DNA of 64,000 nucleotides from Anaeramoeba ignava (GCA_028826165.1 JAPDFW010000075.1:1-64000); one strand, 5' to 3'. Counted from the first letter of the stretch, positions 54,101 to 64,000 are shown. Made by a program: numbers and translations. The notes: generated by a model not told the origin, from the letters alone.

Positions 54101-54998
54101 TATTTTGTATTATAAATTCAAGATATTTATCATTTTCTTCTTTTATAATTTCCAAAAAAATCATATCATTTACACAAATTGGAATTATAAATTTGATTAA
54201 AACAAAAACAATTAATTTTTCATTTTCATTTTCAAATTCAAATTCGTTTTCAAATTCGTTTTCAATTTCATTTTCAATTTCAAATTCAATTTCATTTTGA
54301 TTTTCATTTAATTGAATTTTTTTTAATTTTTGAATTGGATCTTGAATAAATTGAATAAATCTATTTAAAATTATTTCTTTTTCTTTTTCTTTTTGAATTG
54401 AAATTTTTTCATTCATTTCTGAAAAAAATAAATTTTGAATTAAATTAAATCCTTTTGAAGAAATTAAATTGATAATTTTAAAAATAGAATTTGGACTAAA
54501 AAAGTTTTTAACAAATGAATTAATTTCAAATTCTTCATTTTCATTTTGATTTTCATTTTCGTTTTCATTTTGATTTTCATTTCTAAAAAAAAAATAATTA
54601 AAAAATAAATTAATTTTAAAATAAATTTAAAAAAAGAAAACTTACAAAAATGAAGTAAATAATTCATTCTTTTTAAATTTTAATTCAATTTCATTTTGAT
54701 TTTTAAATAATTCATTTATAATTTTTGAAATAATATTGTTATTATTTTCTTCTTTTGATTTTTTTAGAATTGATTTTTTTATAGAATTTAAAATTGGTTC
54801 TGAAAAAGTTCTAATTGAATTTTCTTGTAAATCTGTTTTTATAATTGTTTTCTATTTTATTTTTTAATTTTTTTGGTTTTTTTAATTGAAATTTATTATA
54901 AAAATAAAATAACAAACATTAATTGGTTCTGTATTATTGCTTTCATTACTTTCTTCATTTTCAATTTCATTATAATTAAAATTAAAATTATTTTTCAT
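51108..54998 (-). CDS. Ras guanine-nucleotide exchange factor (RasGEF), five exons
   Basis: Exons 54998-54918, 54851-54646, 54582-53202, 53135-52520 and 52447-51108 join in phase to 1207 aa. Introns are GT...AG of 66, 63, 66 and 72 nt. Residues about 765-850 are RasGEF-N (LNKSIELLTSKKGFASTFVD, ITNEVLFIQKLFERYNIP). Residues about 970-1195 are the CDC25 catalytic domain, with ISRLTKTWKKIP and the hallmark PTIPYLGVYLSDLTNIDE. It would load GTP onto Ras-type GTPases. Exon 3 carries SLKVSEVIEKFNEKYLIKNQ and later SVSIYQKIKDLIIDTCKELS, both like the ubiquitin-fold N-terminal lobes of talin/FERM proteins, so membrane or adhesion targeting is possible. Several Asn/Glu and Asp/Asn tracts are present. 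No frame breaks over 3.6 kb of exon. Confidence 0.85.
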
Positions 54999-54999
54999 T

Positions 55000-55262
55000 A
55001 TAGATCTTTTAAATAAAAAAAAAAGGGATAAAAAAATAAAAATAAAAAAGAAAAAAAAAATGAAAAAATTTTAATTTAAATTTTTTTTCCCTTTTTTATT
55101 TTAATTAAAATTTAATTAGGAAAAAAAAATTTTTAATCAATTTCTAATTTTAATTTTAATTTAATTTCTATTTAAAAATATATATTTTTTTAATGATAGT
55201 TTTTTTTTAAAATAAAAATTTAATTCACAATTTTTTATTCCAATTTTTATTCCACTTTTTTC
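55000..55262. other. AT-rich region upstream of the RasGEF gene
   Basis: A and T homopolymer runs with no coding signal. It presumably holds the RasGEF promoter on the minus strand. The sequence TTTTTATTCCAATTTTTATTCCACTTTTTTCAAT near 55238-55266 recurs at 56152-56180, on the far side of the minisatellite array. Confidence 0.5.
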
Positions 55263-56335
55263 AATCAATTTTTATTTTAATTTTTAAATAAATTTGTAAA
55301 TAATTTTTAAATAAATTTGTAAAAACAAATTATAAATTTATTTATAAAATTTGTAAATAATTTTATAAAATAAATTTATAAATAAATTTGTAAAAATAAA
55401 AATTTTGTAAATAATTTTATAAATAAATTTATAAATAAATTTTTAAATAAATTTGTAAATAAATTTATAAATAAATTTTATAAATAAATTTTGTAAATAA
55501 ATTTGTAAAATTATAAATAAATTTTTTTAAATAAATTTTTAAATAAATTTGTAAATAAATTTATAAATAATTTTATAAATAAATTTATAAATAAATTTGT
55601 AAATAATTTTATAAATAATTTTATAAATAAATTTATAAATTTGTAAATAATTTTATAAATAATTTTATAAATAAATTTGTAAATAAATTTTATAAATAAA
55701 TTTATAAATAAATTTGTAAATAAATTTATAAATAATTTTGTAAAATAAATTTATAAATAAATTTATAAATAAATTTTGTAAATAAATTTTAAATAAATTT
55801 ATAAATAAATTTGTAAATAAATTGTAAATAAATTTATAAATAAATTTATAAATAAATTTATAAATAAATTTGTAAATAATTTTATAAATAAATTTATAAA
55901 TAAATTTAATTTTGTAAATAATTTTGTAAATAATTTTTATAAATAAATTTATAAATAAATTTATAAATAAATTTATAAATAAATTTTTAAATAAATTTGT
56001 AAATAAATTTATAAATAAATTTTGTAAATAAATTTTGTAAATAAATTTGTAAATAAATTTATAAATAAATAAATAAATTTTGTAAATAAATTTGTAAATA
56101 ATTTTATAAATAATTTTATAAATAAATTTGTAAATAAATTTGTAAATAAATTTATTCCAATTTTTATTCCACTTTTTTCAATTAATTTTTATTTCAATTT
56201 TTTAAAATAATTTTGTAAATAATTTTGTAAATAAATTTATAAATAAATTTGTAAATAATTTTATAAATAAATTTGTAAATAAATTTGTAAATAAATTTAT
56301 AAATAATTTTGTAAATAAATTTATAAATAAATTTT
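55263..56335. repeat. 1.1-kb minisatellite of a 12-bp unit (AAATAAATTTAT / AAATAAATTTGT)
   Basis: Head-to-tail 12-bp units alternating between T and G at one position, with some 10-bp deletions (AAATAATTTT). The array is split at 56152-56215 by a copy of the flanking non-repeat sequence. The unit contains TTTATAAA, which is its own reverse complement, so hairpins could form. No gene is visible. Confidence 0.95.
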
Positions 56336-56381
56336 CATTTTTCATTTTTCATTTTTTTTCTTTTCCAATTTTTTATATAAA

Positions 56382-57809
56382 ATGGAAACTTATTCAAATT
56401 TAGAAAAACTTTCAAATGATTTAAAAAATTTATTTCAAAATCAAAATAAAAATGAAAAAGAAGAAGAAAGTTATTTTGATTTTGAAATAATTTGTGAACA
56501 AAATAAAACTTCATTTAAAACTCATAAATCAATTCTTTCATCAAGAAGTTATTATTTTAAATCTCTTTTTAAATCTAAAATGAAAGAATATCAAGAAAAT
56601 AAATTAATTCTAAAAGATGTTTCAAGTTCAATTCTATTTCCAATTTTGAATTATTTTTATTCAGGAAAAATTGAAATTAATTTAGAAAATGCAATAGAAA
56701 TTTTAATTTTTTCATCAAAATATTTAATTGATGAATTAATTGAAATTTCTTCAAATTTTATCAAAAAAAATTTCCAATTTGAAACTATTGTTGATATTCT
56801 TAAATTATCTGAATCAATGAACTTAAATAAATTATTGGATTTTGCTTATAAATTTATTTTAGAAAATTTTGAAAAATTTATTAAAACTTCATTTTTTCTT
56901 GAACTTGAAGAAAATCATTTAAATTCAATATTATTAAATGATTTTATTCCAACAAATGAAATTGAAATTTTTCAATCAATAATCAAATGGGGAAAACATA
57001 AATCAAATATTAATCAAGAAAATCAAGAACTTGAAAAAGAAGAAAAAGAAAAATTACAAAATCAAATTTCCAATCTTATTGAAAAAATAAGATTTATTGA
57101 TTTCTCAAAAAAAGAACTTGAAAATACTTTGAAAGAAGATTTAATTCCAAATCAAATTTCACAAAAATTAATTCAATTCCAAAAACTTCAAGAAGAAAAT
57201 GAAAAAGAATTAAAAGAATTTATTGAAAAAGAAAATCAAAATTCATTCATTTTCAAAACAAGATTTCATTTTAAATCAACAATCATTGAAGAAGGAAAAC
57301 ATTTCAATCTTATAAAAGGATGGATAAACGATGATAATTTCTTTTTCAAAATGAAATTAAGATTTTCAACAAAAAAAGAAGAATTTGATTGTAAAAAATG
57401 GCATTCCAAATGTGATGATAAAGGAAAAACATTAATTATTATCAAAACCAAAGATAATTATATTTTTGGAGGATTTACTTCAATTGGATTTAAAAAAGAT
57501 AAAAGATGGATTTATGATTCAAATTCATTTATTTTTTCATTAAGAAATGATAAAAACGATAGAAAACCAGAAAAACTTTCAATTAAAAAAGGTCAAGAAT
57601 CAAATGCAATTTATTCACATTCAGATTATGGTTTATTATTTGGAAATGATATTTATTTACTTTCTAATTTACAACCTGGTTATTCAAATACTGGTGTTTA
57701 TTATAATATTCCTAATGAAATTACTCCCAGATCAAATGAAGCTAAAAATTATTTAACTGGTTCTTATAATTCATGGGTTGTTGATGAACTTGAAACTTAT
57801 TTCATTTAA
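56382..57809 (+). CDS. BTB-BACK-TLDc domain protein
   Basis: 475 aa, intronless. BTB at about residues 30-130 (DFEIICEQNKTSFKTHKSIL, SSRSYYFKSLFKSKM), BACK-like helices to about 215 (SESMNLNKLLDFAYKFILEN), a Glu/Lys coiled coil to about 280, then a TLDc-type domain: KGKTLIIIKTKDNYIFGGFT, a Ser-Phe-Ile-Phe-Ser-Leu core, and YGLLFGNDIYLLSN. TLDc domains occur in oxidation-resistance proteins and V-ATPase regulators. BTB-BACK-TLDc proteins are numerous in amoebae, and most are uncharacterised. The ATG follows CATTTTT repeats at 56336-56360. The gene ends 14 bp before the end of the convergent Sec24 gene, so their transcripts probably overlap. Confidence 0.85.
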   Translation: METYSNLEKLSNDLKNLFQNQNKNEKEEESYFDFEIICEQNKTSFKTHKSILSSRSYYFKSLFKSKMKEYQENKLILKDVSSSILFPILNYFYSGKIEINLENAIEILIFSSKYLIDELIEISSNFIKKNFQFETIVDILKLSESMNLNKLLDFAYKFILENFEKFIKTSFFLELEENHLNSILLNDFIPTNEIEIFQSIIKWGKHKSNINQENQELEKEEKEKLQNQISNLIEKIRFIDFSKKELENTLKEDLIPNQISQKLIQFQKLQEENEKELKEFIEKENQNSFIFKTRFHFKSTIIEEGKHFNLIKGWINDDNFFFKMKLRFSTKKEEFDCKKWHSKCDDKGKTLIIIKTKDNYIFGGFTSIGFKKDKRWIYDSNSFIFSLRNDKNDRKPEKLSIKKGQESNAIYSHSDYGLLFGNDIYLLSNLQPGYSNTGVYYNIPNEITPRSNEAKNYLTGSYNSWVVDELETYFI

Positions 57810-57823
57810 AAAATTAATTTAAT

Positions 57824-60800
57824 TTAAAAATATTTATTTTCTAATAATGAATCAAAAAAATTAATATATGAATTTGTTTTTTCTGTTCTATCTTCAATCA
57901 TTAATTTTAAAAATAATTTTTCATTTTTTGAATTTCTTGGAATTATTGAGAAATTTAAATTTCTTGAATTTTCTTTATTAATTTCTTGAATTAAATTTTG
58001 GATTGTTTTTGAAATATTCCATTCATTTTCATTTTCATTTTCCTTTTTATTTTTTTTTATAAAATTAAAAATTTAAAAATTAAAAATTTAAAATAATTTG
58101 ATTTTTTGATTTTACAATTAATTGATTTTTTGATGAAATATTTAAATGTTCTTTTAAAAAATCATTTGAAATTTCTTTTCCAATCCATAAAATAGTATTT
58201 AATCCATTATCAATTAAAAATGCTTCTTTAAGTTTTAAACTTCCACTTGAAAGTCTTAAATTATTTAATATCATTAATTGATTTTCATTTTGATTTTCAT
58301 TTTGATTTTGATTTTGATTTTGATTTTGATTTTGATTTTGATTTTGATTTTGATTTTGATTTTGAAATTCAATTAATATTGGATAAAGAAATTTTAAAAT
58401 TAAATAAATTGGTGAAGTTTTAATATAAAGAATAATTGAAATTATTTTATCTTCTGTTTCTTCTCTTTTGTTTTTTAAATAAATAAATTAATAAATTAAT
58501 TAACAAATAAATAAATAAATTAAATAAATTAAAATTGATACAAATCTAAAAGTTGATTTTTTAATAATCCAAAACAATAAATTGGTAAATATTTTAATTT
58601 TTTTGGAAGTTTGAAATTTTTGATTTGTTTTTCTTTTTCTTTTTCTTTTTCTTTTCGATCTAAACAAAATTGTTGATAAAATCCAATTATTTTTTCACAT
58701 TTTTTAATTATTCTTTTTTTGATTTCTTCAATTTTATAATTTTTGATTTCTTTTGCTGTATTTTTTGATAAAATACTAATAATAACTTCTTGATTTGCTT
58801 TTTCAAATATTTCTTTTAAATTTGATGAAGTTTTCAATTCAAGATTAAATATTCTTATTCTTCTTTTTCTTTTTTCATTATTTTGTTTATTATTTGAATA
58901 AATCATTGCAAATTGAATATAAATATTTGTTTGATTTTTTAATCGAGAATCATGTTCTAAAAGAAATGTTATTGATTGATCACAATCTATTGTTGGTAAA
59001 AATATTTCTGAATTTTGATTCATAATAACTTCATCCATTCCATATAAAACATTTGATATTTTGATTCCTTTATTTGTTTGTTTATTTTAATAAATAAAAT
59101 ATTAAATAATTATTTTAATAAATAATAAAAATACCTTGACTTGTTCTAAGTCTCATAATTACAAAAAATCCTTCTTCTTTATTGATTAATTTTTTAATTT
59201 CATTTTCAATTCTTTCTTTTTCTTTTTCATTTTCTTTTTGAAAATTTTTGATTCCATTATAAAAATCATAATAATAAACATTTCCTCCACTTATTTCATT
59301 CATTTTTACTTTTGTTTTTTAATAATAAAATAAATAAAATAAAATATTTATTAAATTGAATTATTTTTGAAAATAAATACTTAAAGTTGAAAGATTAATA
59401 TTATTTTCTCTAAATATAAATGAATCAATTCTTATTTTATTTTCAAAACAAAATTTTCCAATTTTTTGATAATGTTGATTTTCAATTTCAAAATTAAATT
59501 TTTCTTTTTCTTTTTGATTGGAATTTGAATTTGAATTTAAATCAAATTTTCCTTTTCCATAATTTGGTAATGTTGAATTAAATGTGATAATTTTTCCTCC
59601 ACTTTTTTGCTTTTTTTTTATTTAATTTTTTTATTTTAATTTTTTAAAATAATTTTAAAAATGAAAATAATTTACAAGAATTAAACTTCCTAATTCAATA
59701 GCAACTCCAAATGAAGAATGATTTGATTTATCATAATCATCAATAAAATTATTATCATTTTCATTTTCATTTAAAGAAGAAGATATAATTATATTTAAAT
59801 ATTCTTTTAATTTATTTTTATTATCTTCATTTTCATAAATATCAATAAATATTGATGATTCTGGAATTGGAATAAAAATATCATCAATATCTGTAATAAT
59901 TTCACTTTCAAATCTTGAATTTTGATTGAAATTATAAATTTGAATTGATTTATTAAATGTAATTATTCCAATTTTACATTTTGGTTTTTTTGGAAACAGA
60001 TCATTTTGATTTTGATTAAATTGATTTTGATTAAATTGATTTTGATTTTGATTAAATTGATTTTGATTTTGATTTTGATTTTGATTTTGATTTTCAATAA
60101 TTTTTAAAATAGATGAAATAATTAAATTGAAAATATTTGATTCAATCATTTTTTGAGTTTTTTCAATAATAAATAAATATTTTAATTCATTTATATTTTG
60201 ATTTGAATTAATAATAATTTCAATTAATTGATTTGAAGTTATTTGATGAATATTTTGATTTAAAATTGAAAAATAATAAGAAGGTATTGAATTTAATGTT
60301 TTGCATAAAGAACATTCCCAATTATTTTCAAATTCATTAATTTTTGAAAATGGTGATAAATATCCTCCACATCTTCTACAAATTATTGGTTCATTTTCAA
60401 AAAAATCAATAACTGGAATTTTATTTTGATTAAATTGATTTTGATTAAATTGATTTTGATTTTGATTTTGATTTTGATTTTGATTTTGATTTTGATTTTG
60501 ATTTTGATTTTGATTTTGATTTTGATTTTGATTTTGATTTTGATTTTGATTTTGATTTTGATTTTGATTTTCAATTTGATTTTGATTAAATTGTGCAAAA
60601 GGTTGAATAGATATTCCAAATGGAAGATGAGTTGAATTAAGAAGTTCTTTTGATATTGGAATTAAATTTAATGAAGAAGAAATAAATTTTTCATTTTGAT
60701 TTTGATTTTGATTAAATTGATTTTTTTGCAATTTTGGAAAAGGATATTTTGTTTTAATTTTTGATTTTGATTTTTTATTATTTTTATAATGATAATTTTT

Positions 60801-60845
60801 ATTATAATTTAAATAATTTTCAATTTCATAATCAAATCCAATCAT
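57824..60845 (-). CDS. SEC24: Sec24-type COPII cargo adaptor, six exons
   Basis: Exons 60845-59676, 59609-59381, 59308-59135, 59067-58542, 58464-58116 and 58042-57824 join in phase to 888 aa. Introns are 66, 72, 67, 77 and 73 nt. Domains in order: Gln-Asn-rich N-terminus; zinc finger at about residues 157-182 (ICRRCGGYLSPF, WECSLCKTLN); trunk with KCKIGIITFNKSIQIYNF and, across intron 1, SGGKIITFNSTLPNYGKGKF; beta-sandwich with FFVIMRLRTSQGIKI; helical domain with PKKLKYLPIYCFGLLKNQLL; gelsolin-like domain (FLIDNGLNTILWIGKEI); and a C-terminal SYINFFDSLLEN. Sec24 selects cargo at ER exit sites together with Sec23. The protein is somewhat short in the trunk. No frame breaks. Confidence 0.9.
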
Positions 60846-60980
60846 TTTTATTATTTATTTATAAATTAAATTATAAAAAAATTTATGTGTTTTGCTTTTT
60901 TTTTTTCAAAATTATTTATTTTTAAAAAATGAAAAATGAAAAATGAAAAAAAAATGATTTCAAATTTTTAATTTTGTAAA
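60846..60980. promoter_or_regulatory. Sec24 upstream region with CATTTTT repeats on the minus strand
   Basis: On the minus strand a CATTTTT cluster (+ strand AAAAATG repeats at about 60926-60956) lies about 85-110 bp upstream of the Sec24 ATG, followed by an A-rich run. It is the same motif seen before many starts here. The region also holds the 3' end of the HSBP1-like gene. Confidence 0.4.
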
Positions 60981-63071
60981 TTATTTTTGTTGTTCTTTTT
61001 GTTGTTTTTCAATTTCATCAATTAATTTTTCTAAATCATCAATTCTACTTGTCATTGAATCAACTTTTTTTTTGTTTAAATTTATAAATAAAGTTATAAA
61101 TAAAGTTATAAATAAATTTATAAATAAAGTTATAAATAAATTTATAAATAAAGTTATAAATAAAGTTATAAATAAATTTATAAATAAATTTATAAATAAA
61201 TTTGTAAATAAATTTATAAATAAATATAAAGTAATTTATAAATAAAGTTATAAAAATAAAAATAAAATTATAAATAAATTTATAAATAAAGTTATAAATA
61301 AAGTTGTAAATAAATTTATAAATAAAGTTGTAAATAAAGTTATAAATAAAGTTATAAATAAAGTTATAAATAAATTTATAAATAAAGTTATAAATAAAGT
61401 TATAAATAAAGTTATAAATAAAGTTATAAATAAAGTTATAAATAAAGTTATAAATAAAGTTGTAAATAAAGTTATAAAATAAAGTTATAAATAAAGTTAT
61501 AAATAAAGTTATAAATAAATTTATAAATAAAATTATAAATAAAGTTATAAATAAAGTTATAAATAAAGTTATAAATAAAGTTATAAATAAAGTTATAAAT
61601 TTAAAGTTATAAATAAAGTTGTAAATAAAGTTATAAATAAATTTATAAATAAAGTTATAAATAAAGTTTAAATAAAGTTATAAATAAAGTTATAAATAAA
61701 TTTATAAATAAAGTTATAAATAAAGTTATAAATAAATTTATAAATAAAGTTATAAATAAAGTTATAAAAAAGTAAGTTATAAATAAAGTTATAAATAAAG
61801 TTATAAATAAATTTATAAATAAATTTATAAATAAAGTTATAAATAAAGTGATAAATAAATTTATAAATAAAGTTATAAATAAAGTTGTAAATAAAGTTAT
61901 AAATAAATTTATAAATAAAGTTATAAATAAAGTTATAAATAAAGTTATAAATAAAGTTATAAATAAAATTATAAATAAAGTTATAAATAAAGTTATAAAT
62001 AAGTTTATAAATAAATTTATAAATAAATTTATAAATAAAGTTATAAATAAAGTTATAAATAAAGTTATAAATAAATTTATAAATAAAGTTATAAATAAAG
62101 TTATAAATAAAGTTATAAATAAAGTTATAAATAAAGTTATTAAATAAATTTATAAATAAAGTTATAAATAAAGTTATAAATAAAGTTATAAATAAAGTTA
62201 TAAATAAAGTTATAAATAAAAGTTATAAATAAATTTATAAATAAAGTTATAAATAAAGTTATAAATAAATTTATAAATAAATTTATAAATAAAAGTTATA
62301 AATAAATTTATATAAATAAAGTTATAAATAAAGTTATAAATAAAGTTATAAATAAAGTTATAAATAAAGTTATAAATAAAGTTATAAATAAAGTTATAAA
62401 TAAAGTTATAAATAAAGTTATAAATAAAGTTATAAAATTATAAATAAATTTATAAATAAAGTTATAAATAAAAATAAATTTATAAATAAAGTTATAAATA
62501 AAGTTATAAATAAAGTTATATAAATAAAGTTATAAATAAAGTTATAAATAAAGTTATAAATAAAGTTATAAATAAATTTATAAATAAAGTTATAAATAAA
62601 TTTATAAATAAAGTTGTAAATAAATTTGTAAATAAAGTTATAAATAAAGTTATAAATAAAATTTATAAATAAATTTATAAATAAAGTTATAAATAAAGTT
62701 ATAAATAAAGTTATAAATAAAATTTATAAATAAAAGTTATAAATAAAGTTATAAATAAAGTTGTAAATAAAGTTATAAATAAAGTGAAATAAGTTTTTGT
62801 AAAAATAAAGAAATAAAAAGAAATAAAATAAAGATTAGTTAATAAAATTATTAAAATAAAATAAAATAAAATTAAAAAGAAAAGGAAATAAATTAATTAA
62901 TTACTTTTTGTAAAAATTTGTTCAGATGTTTGTTCAAATTTAGTTTGAAGACTATCAACCATATTTTTAATAAGTAATCAACATCTTCAAAAGTTTTGAT
63001 TTTGTTGTTGATTTTGTTGTTGTTGATTTTGTTGTTGTTGATTTTGTTGTTGATTTTTGTTTTGGATCCAT
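60981..63071 (-). CDS. HSBP1-like small coiled-coil protein, two exons, frame breaks in exon 1
   Basis: Exon 2 (61063-60981) and the end of exon 1 (to 62905) join in phase 1 to read EQIFTKIDSMTSRIDDLEKL. This matches the core of heat shock factor binding protein 1 (human DQIIGRIDDMSSRIDDLEK). HSBP1 is a small trimeric coiled coil that binds HSF1 and is also linked to WASH complex assembly. The intron is 1841 nt of minisatellite. Exon 1 starts at ATG 63071 (MDPKQ), followed by a Gln/Asn-type repeat, then FEDVDYLLK and MVDSLQTKFEQTSEQ. These pieces lie in different frames because of one-base differences in A runs near 63055, 63010 and 62965. The gene may be real with assembly errors, or damaged. 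Confidence 0.65.
61064..62904 (-). repeat. 1.8-kb intron of the HSBP1-like gene filled with a 12-bp minisatellite (AAATAAAGTTAT)
   Basis: From about 61076 to 62788 it consists of about 140 copies of a 12-bp unit, ATAAATAAAGTT on the + strand, with ATAAATAAATTT as second version and rare indels of 1-3 bp. On the coding strand the donor is GTAATT and the acceptor AAAAAG, and the join is in phase within the HSBP1 core. The unit resembles the array at 55263-56335 but has G at a different position. Confidence 0.85.
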
Positions 63072-63091
63072 TTTTAAAAAAGAAAAAAATG

Positions 63092-63135
63092 AAAAAAAAT
63101 TCGTTAAAAATAAAAAAAATTTCGTTAAAAATAAT
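63092..63135. repeat. Short direct repeat containing TTCGTTAAAAATAA
   Basis: Two copies of an AAAAAAATTCGTTAAAAATAA-like block, about 25 bp apart, in the divergent promoter region between the HSBP1-like gene (-) and the exon at 63220 (+). CG-containing words are rare here, so this may be a binding site pair. Confidence 0.35.
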
Positions 63136-63219
63136 TAAAATTTAAAATTAAAAATTTCATTTTTTCCTTTTAAATTTATTTTAAATTTATTTTTATTTTA
63201 AAAATTTAATAAAAATAAA

Positions 63220-63347
63220 ATGAATAAAGAAGAAAATCAAGAAAAGAAAAATGAAGAAGAAATTATTTTTGAAGAATTTATTCAAAAACAAAAGAATTTA
63301 TAAATTTTTCAAAAATAAAACAAAAAGAAAAGAAAAAGAAAATTAAA
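63220..63347 (+). CDS. Probable first exon of an unidentified gene
   Basis: ATG at 63220 follows a T-rich stretch and opens MNKEENQEKKNEEEIIFEEF, highly charged. The frame stops at 63303. An alternative frame (FINFSKIKQKEKKKKIK) continues to a GTAAAAACC donor-like site at 63348, which would need a one-base shift near 63290. Downstream to the window end is only AT-rich repeat, as in the expanded introns here. Partial and unidentified. Confidence 0.35.
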
Positions 63348-63349
63348 GT

Positions 63350-64000
63350 AAAAACCAATTTATAATATTAAATATAAAATTAAATATATTATTAAATATA
63401 ATATTAAATATAATATAAATATAATATTAAATATAATTAAATAAAAATAAAATATAAAAATAAAAATTAATACAAAAATTAAAAATAAAATTAAAAAAAA
63501 TTAAATATAAATTAAAAATATTAAATATAAAATTAATTATAAAAAATTAATTTTAAATATAATTTAAAATAAATAAAAATATAATAATAAATTAAATATA
63601 AATTTAAAATAAAATAAAAATAATATTTATATAAAAATTAAATAAATAAAATTTATTATTTATAATATTATAAATATAATATTAAAAATAAATTAAATAT
63701 AAAATTAAATATAAAAATAAAATAAAATAAATATCAAATTAAAAATAAAATAAAATATATTAAATATAAAAATTAAATATAATATTAAAATAAATAAAGT
63801 TAAAAATATTAAATATAAAATTAAATATAATAAATAAAATTAAAAATAAAATTAAATATAAAAAAATTAAAAATATAAAATTAAATATAATATTAAATAT
63901 AAAATTAAATATAAAATTAAATATAAAAAATTAATAAAAATTAAATATAAAATAAAATAAAATTAAATATAAAAATTAAATATAAAATTAAAATATAAAA
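63350..64000. repeat. AT-only irregular repeats (AAATATAAAATTAAATATAATATT) to the window end
   Basis: Irregular units of AAATATAAAATT and AATATTAAATATAA with almost no G or C. By analogy with four other loci this may be a long intron of the gene starting at 63220. No coding signal is visible. Confidence 0.7.

Noticed and set aside
1-64000. tRNA or rRNA genes
   Set aside because: I looked for GC-rich stem-forming stretches and conserved tRNA loop words and saw none. A covariance-model scan would be the proper test.

Overview
This window is eukaryotic, extremely AT-rich DNA from a protist. Coding regions are strongly A/T-biased, stops are almost always TAA, and proteins carry long Gln-Asn and Glu-Asn tracts. 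The gene repertoire (RCC1-BTB, ankyrin-BTB, F-box, RasGEF, ULK-like kinase, Mob4, Sec24, BTB-TLDc) is that of an amoeboid cell. Most introns I could place are 59-109 nt, begin GT (mostly GTAA/GTAT) and end in A-rich or T-rich AG. I suspect an Anaeramoeba-type metamonad or a comparable AT-rich amoeba. That is inference; no rRNA or other marker gene is present. I found no tRNA, rRNA, CRISPR array or recognisable transposase.

Layout. 1-23765: eight tandem copies of an RCC1-repeat plus double-BTB gene, all on +. Only the last two read through cleanly; the others carry single-base frame breaks or lost ends. Between copies 3 and 4 lies a block of unrelated genes: a UBA-ankyrin-pseudokinase, a small HNH protein, an ankyrin-double-BTB protein on -, and a vWA protein. 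23845-32060: three tandem F-box/8-TM genes on -, each split by the same 77-nt intron inside the F-box; a 2.1-kb array of an 11-bp repeat separates the second and third. 32151-34946: an exomer (ChAPs)-like gene on -. 35131-38219: a calponin-homology domain fused to a Mob4/phocein domain, recovered by joining three exons. 38491-43482: an SH3-like exon set and a degenerate Ulp1-like protease, with a 2.6-kb minisatellite intron and an in-frame stop between the two parts. 43533-46524: a broken second exomer-like gene on -. 46900-50620: an ATG1/ULK-like kinase with a very long repetitive N-terminus. 51108-54998: a five-exon RasGEF on -. 56382-57809: BTB-BACK-TLDc. 57824-60845: a six-exon Sec24 on -. 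60981-63071: an HSBP1-like gene on - with a 1.8-kb minisatellite intron. A probable first exon on + begins at 63220.

Three themes stand out. First, apparent intergenic deserts are often introns filled with tandem repeats whose unit is private to that locus. Second, one hexamer family, NAAAAT, appears as GAAAAT (Glu-Asn) and CAAAAT (Gln-Asn) in coding DNA and as TAAAAT (stop-Asn) between genes. Third, single-base differences in short homopolymer runs break many reading frames; they could be decay or assembly error, and raw reads would decide. The strongest candidate for something undescribed is the CH-Mob4 fusion, whose Mob domain seems to have lost its zinc ligands.
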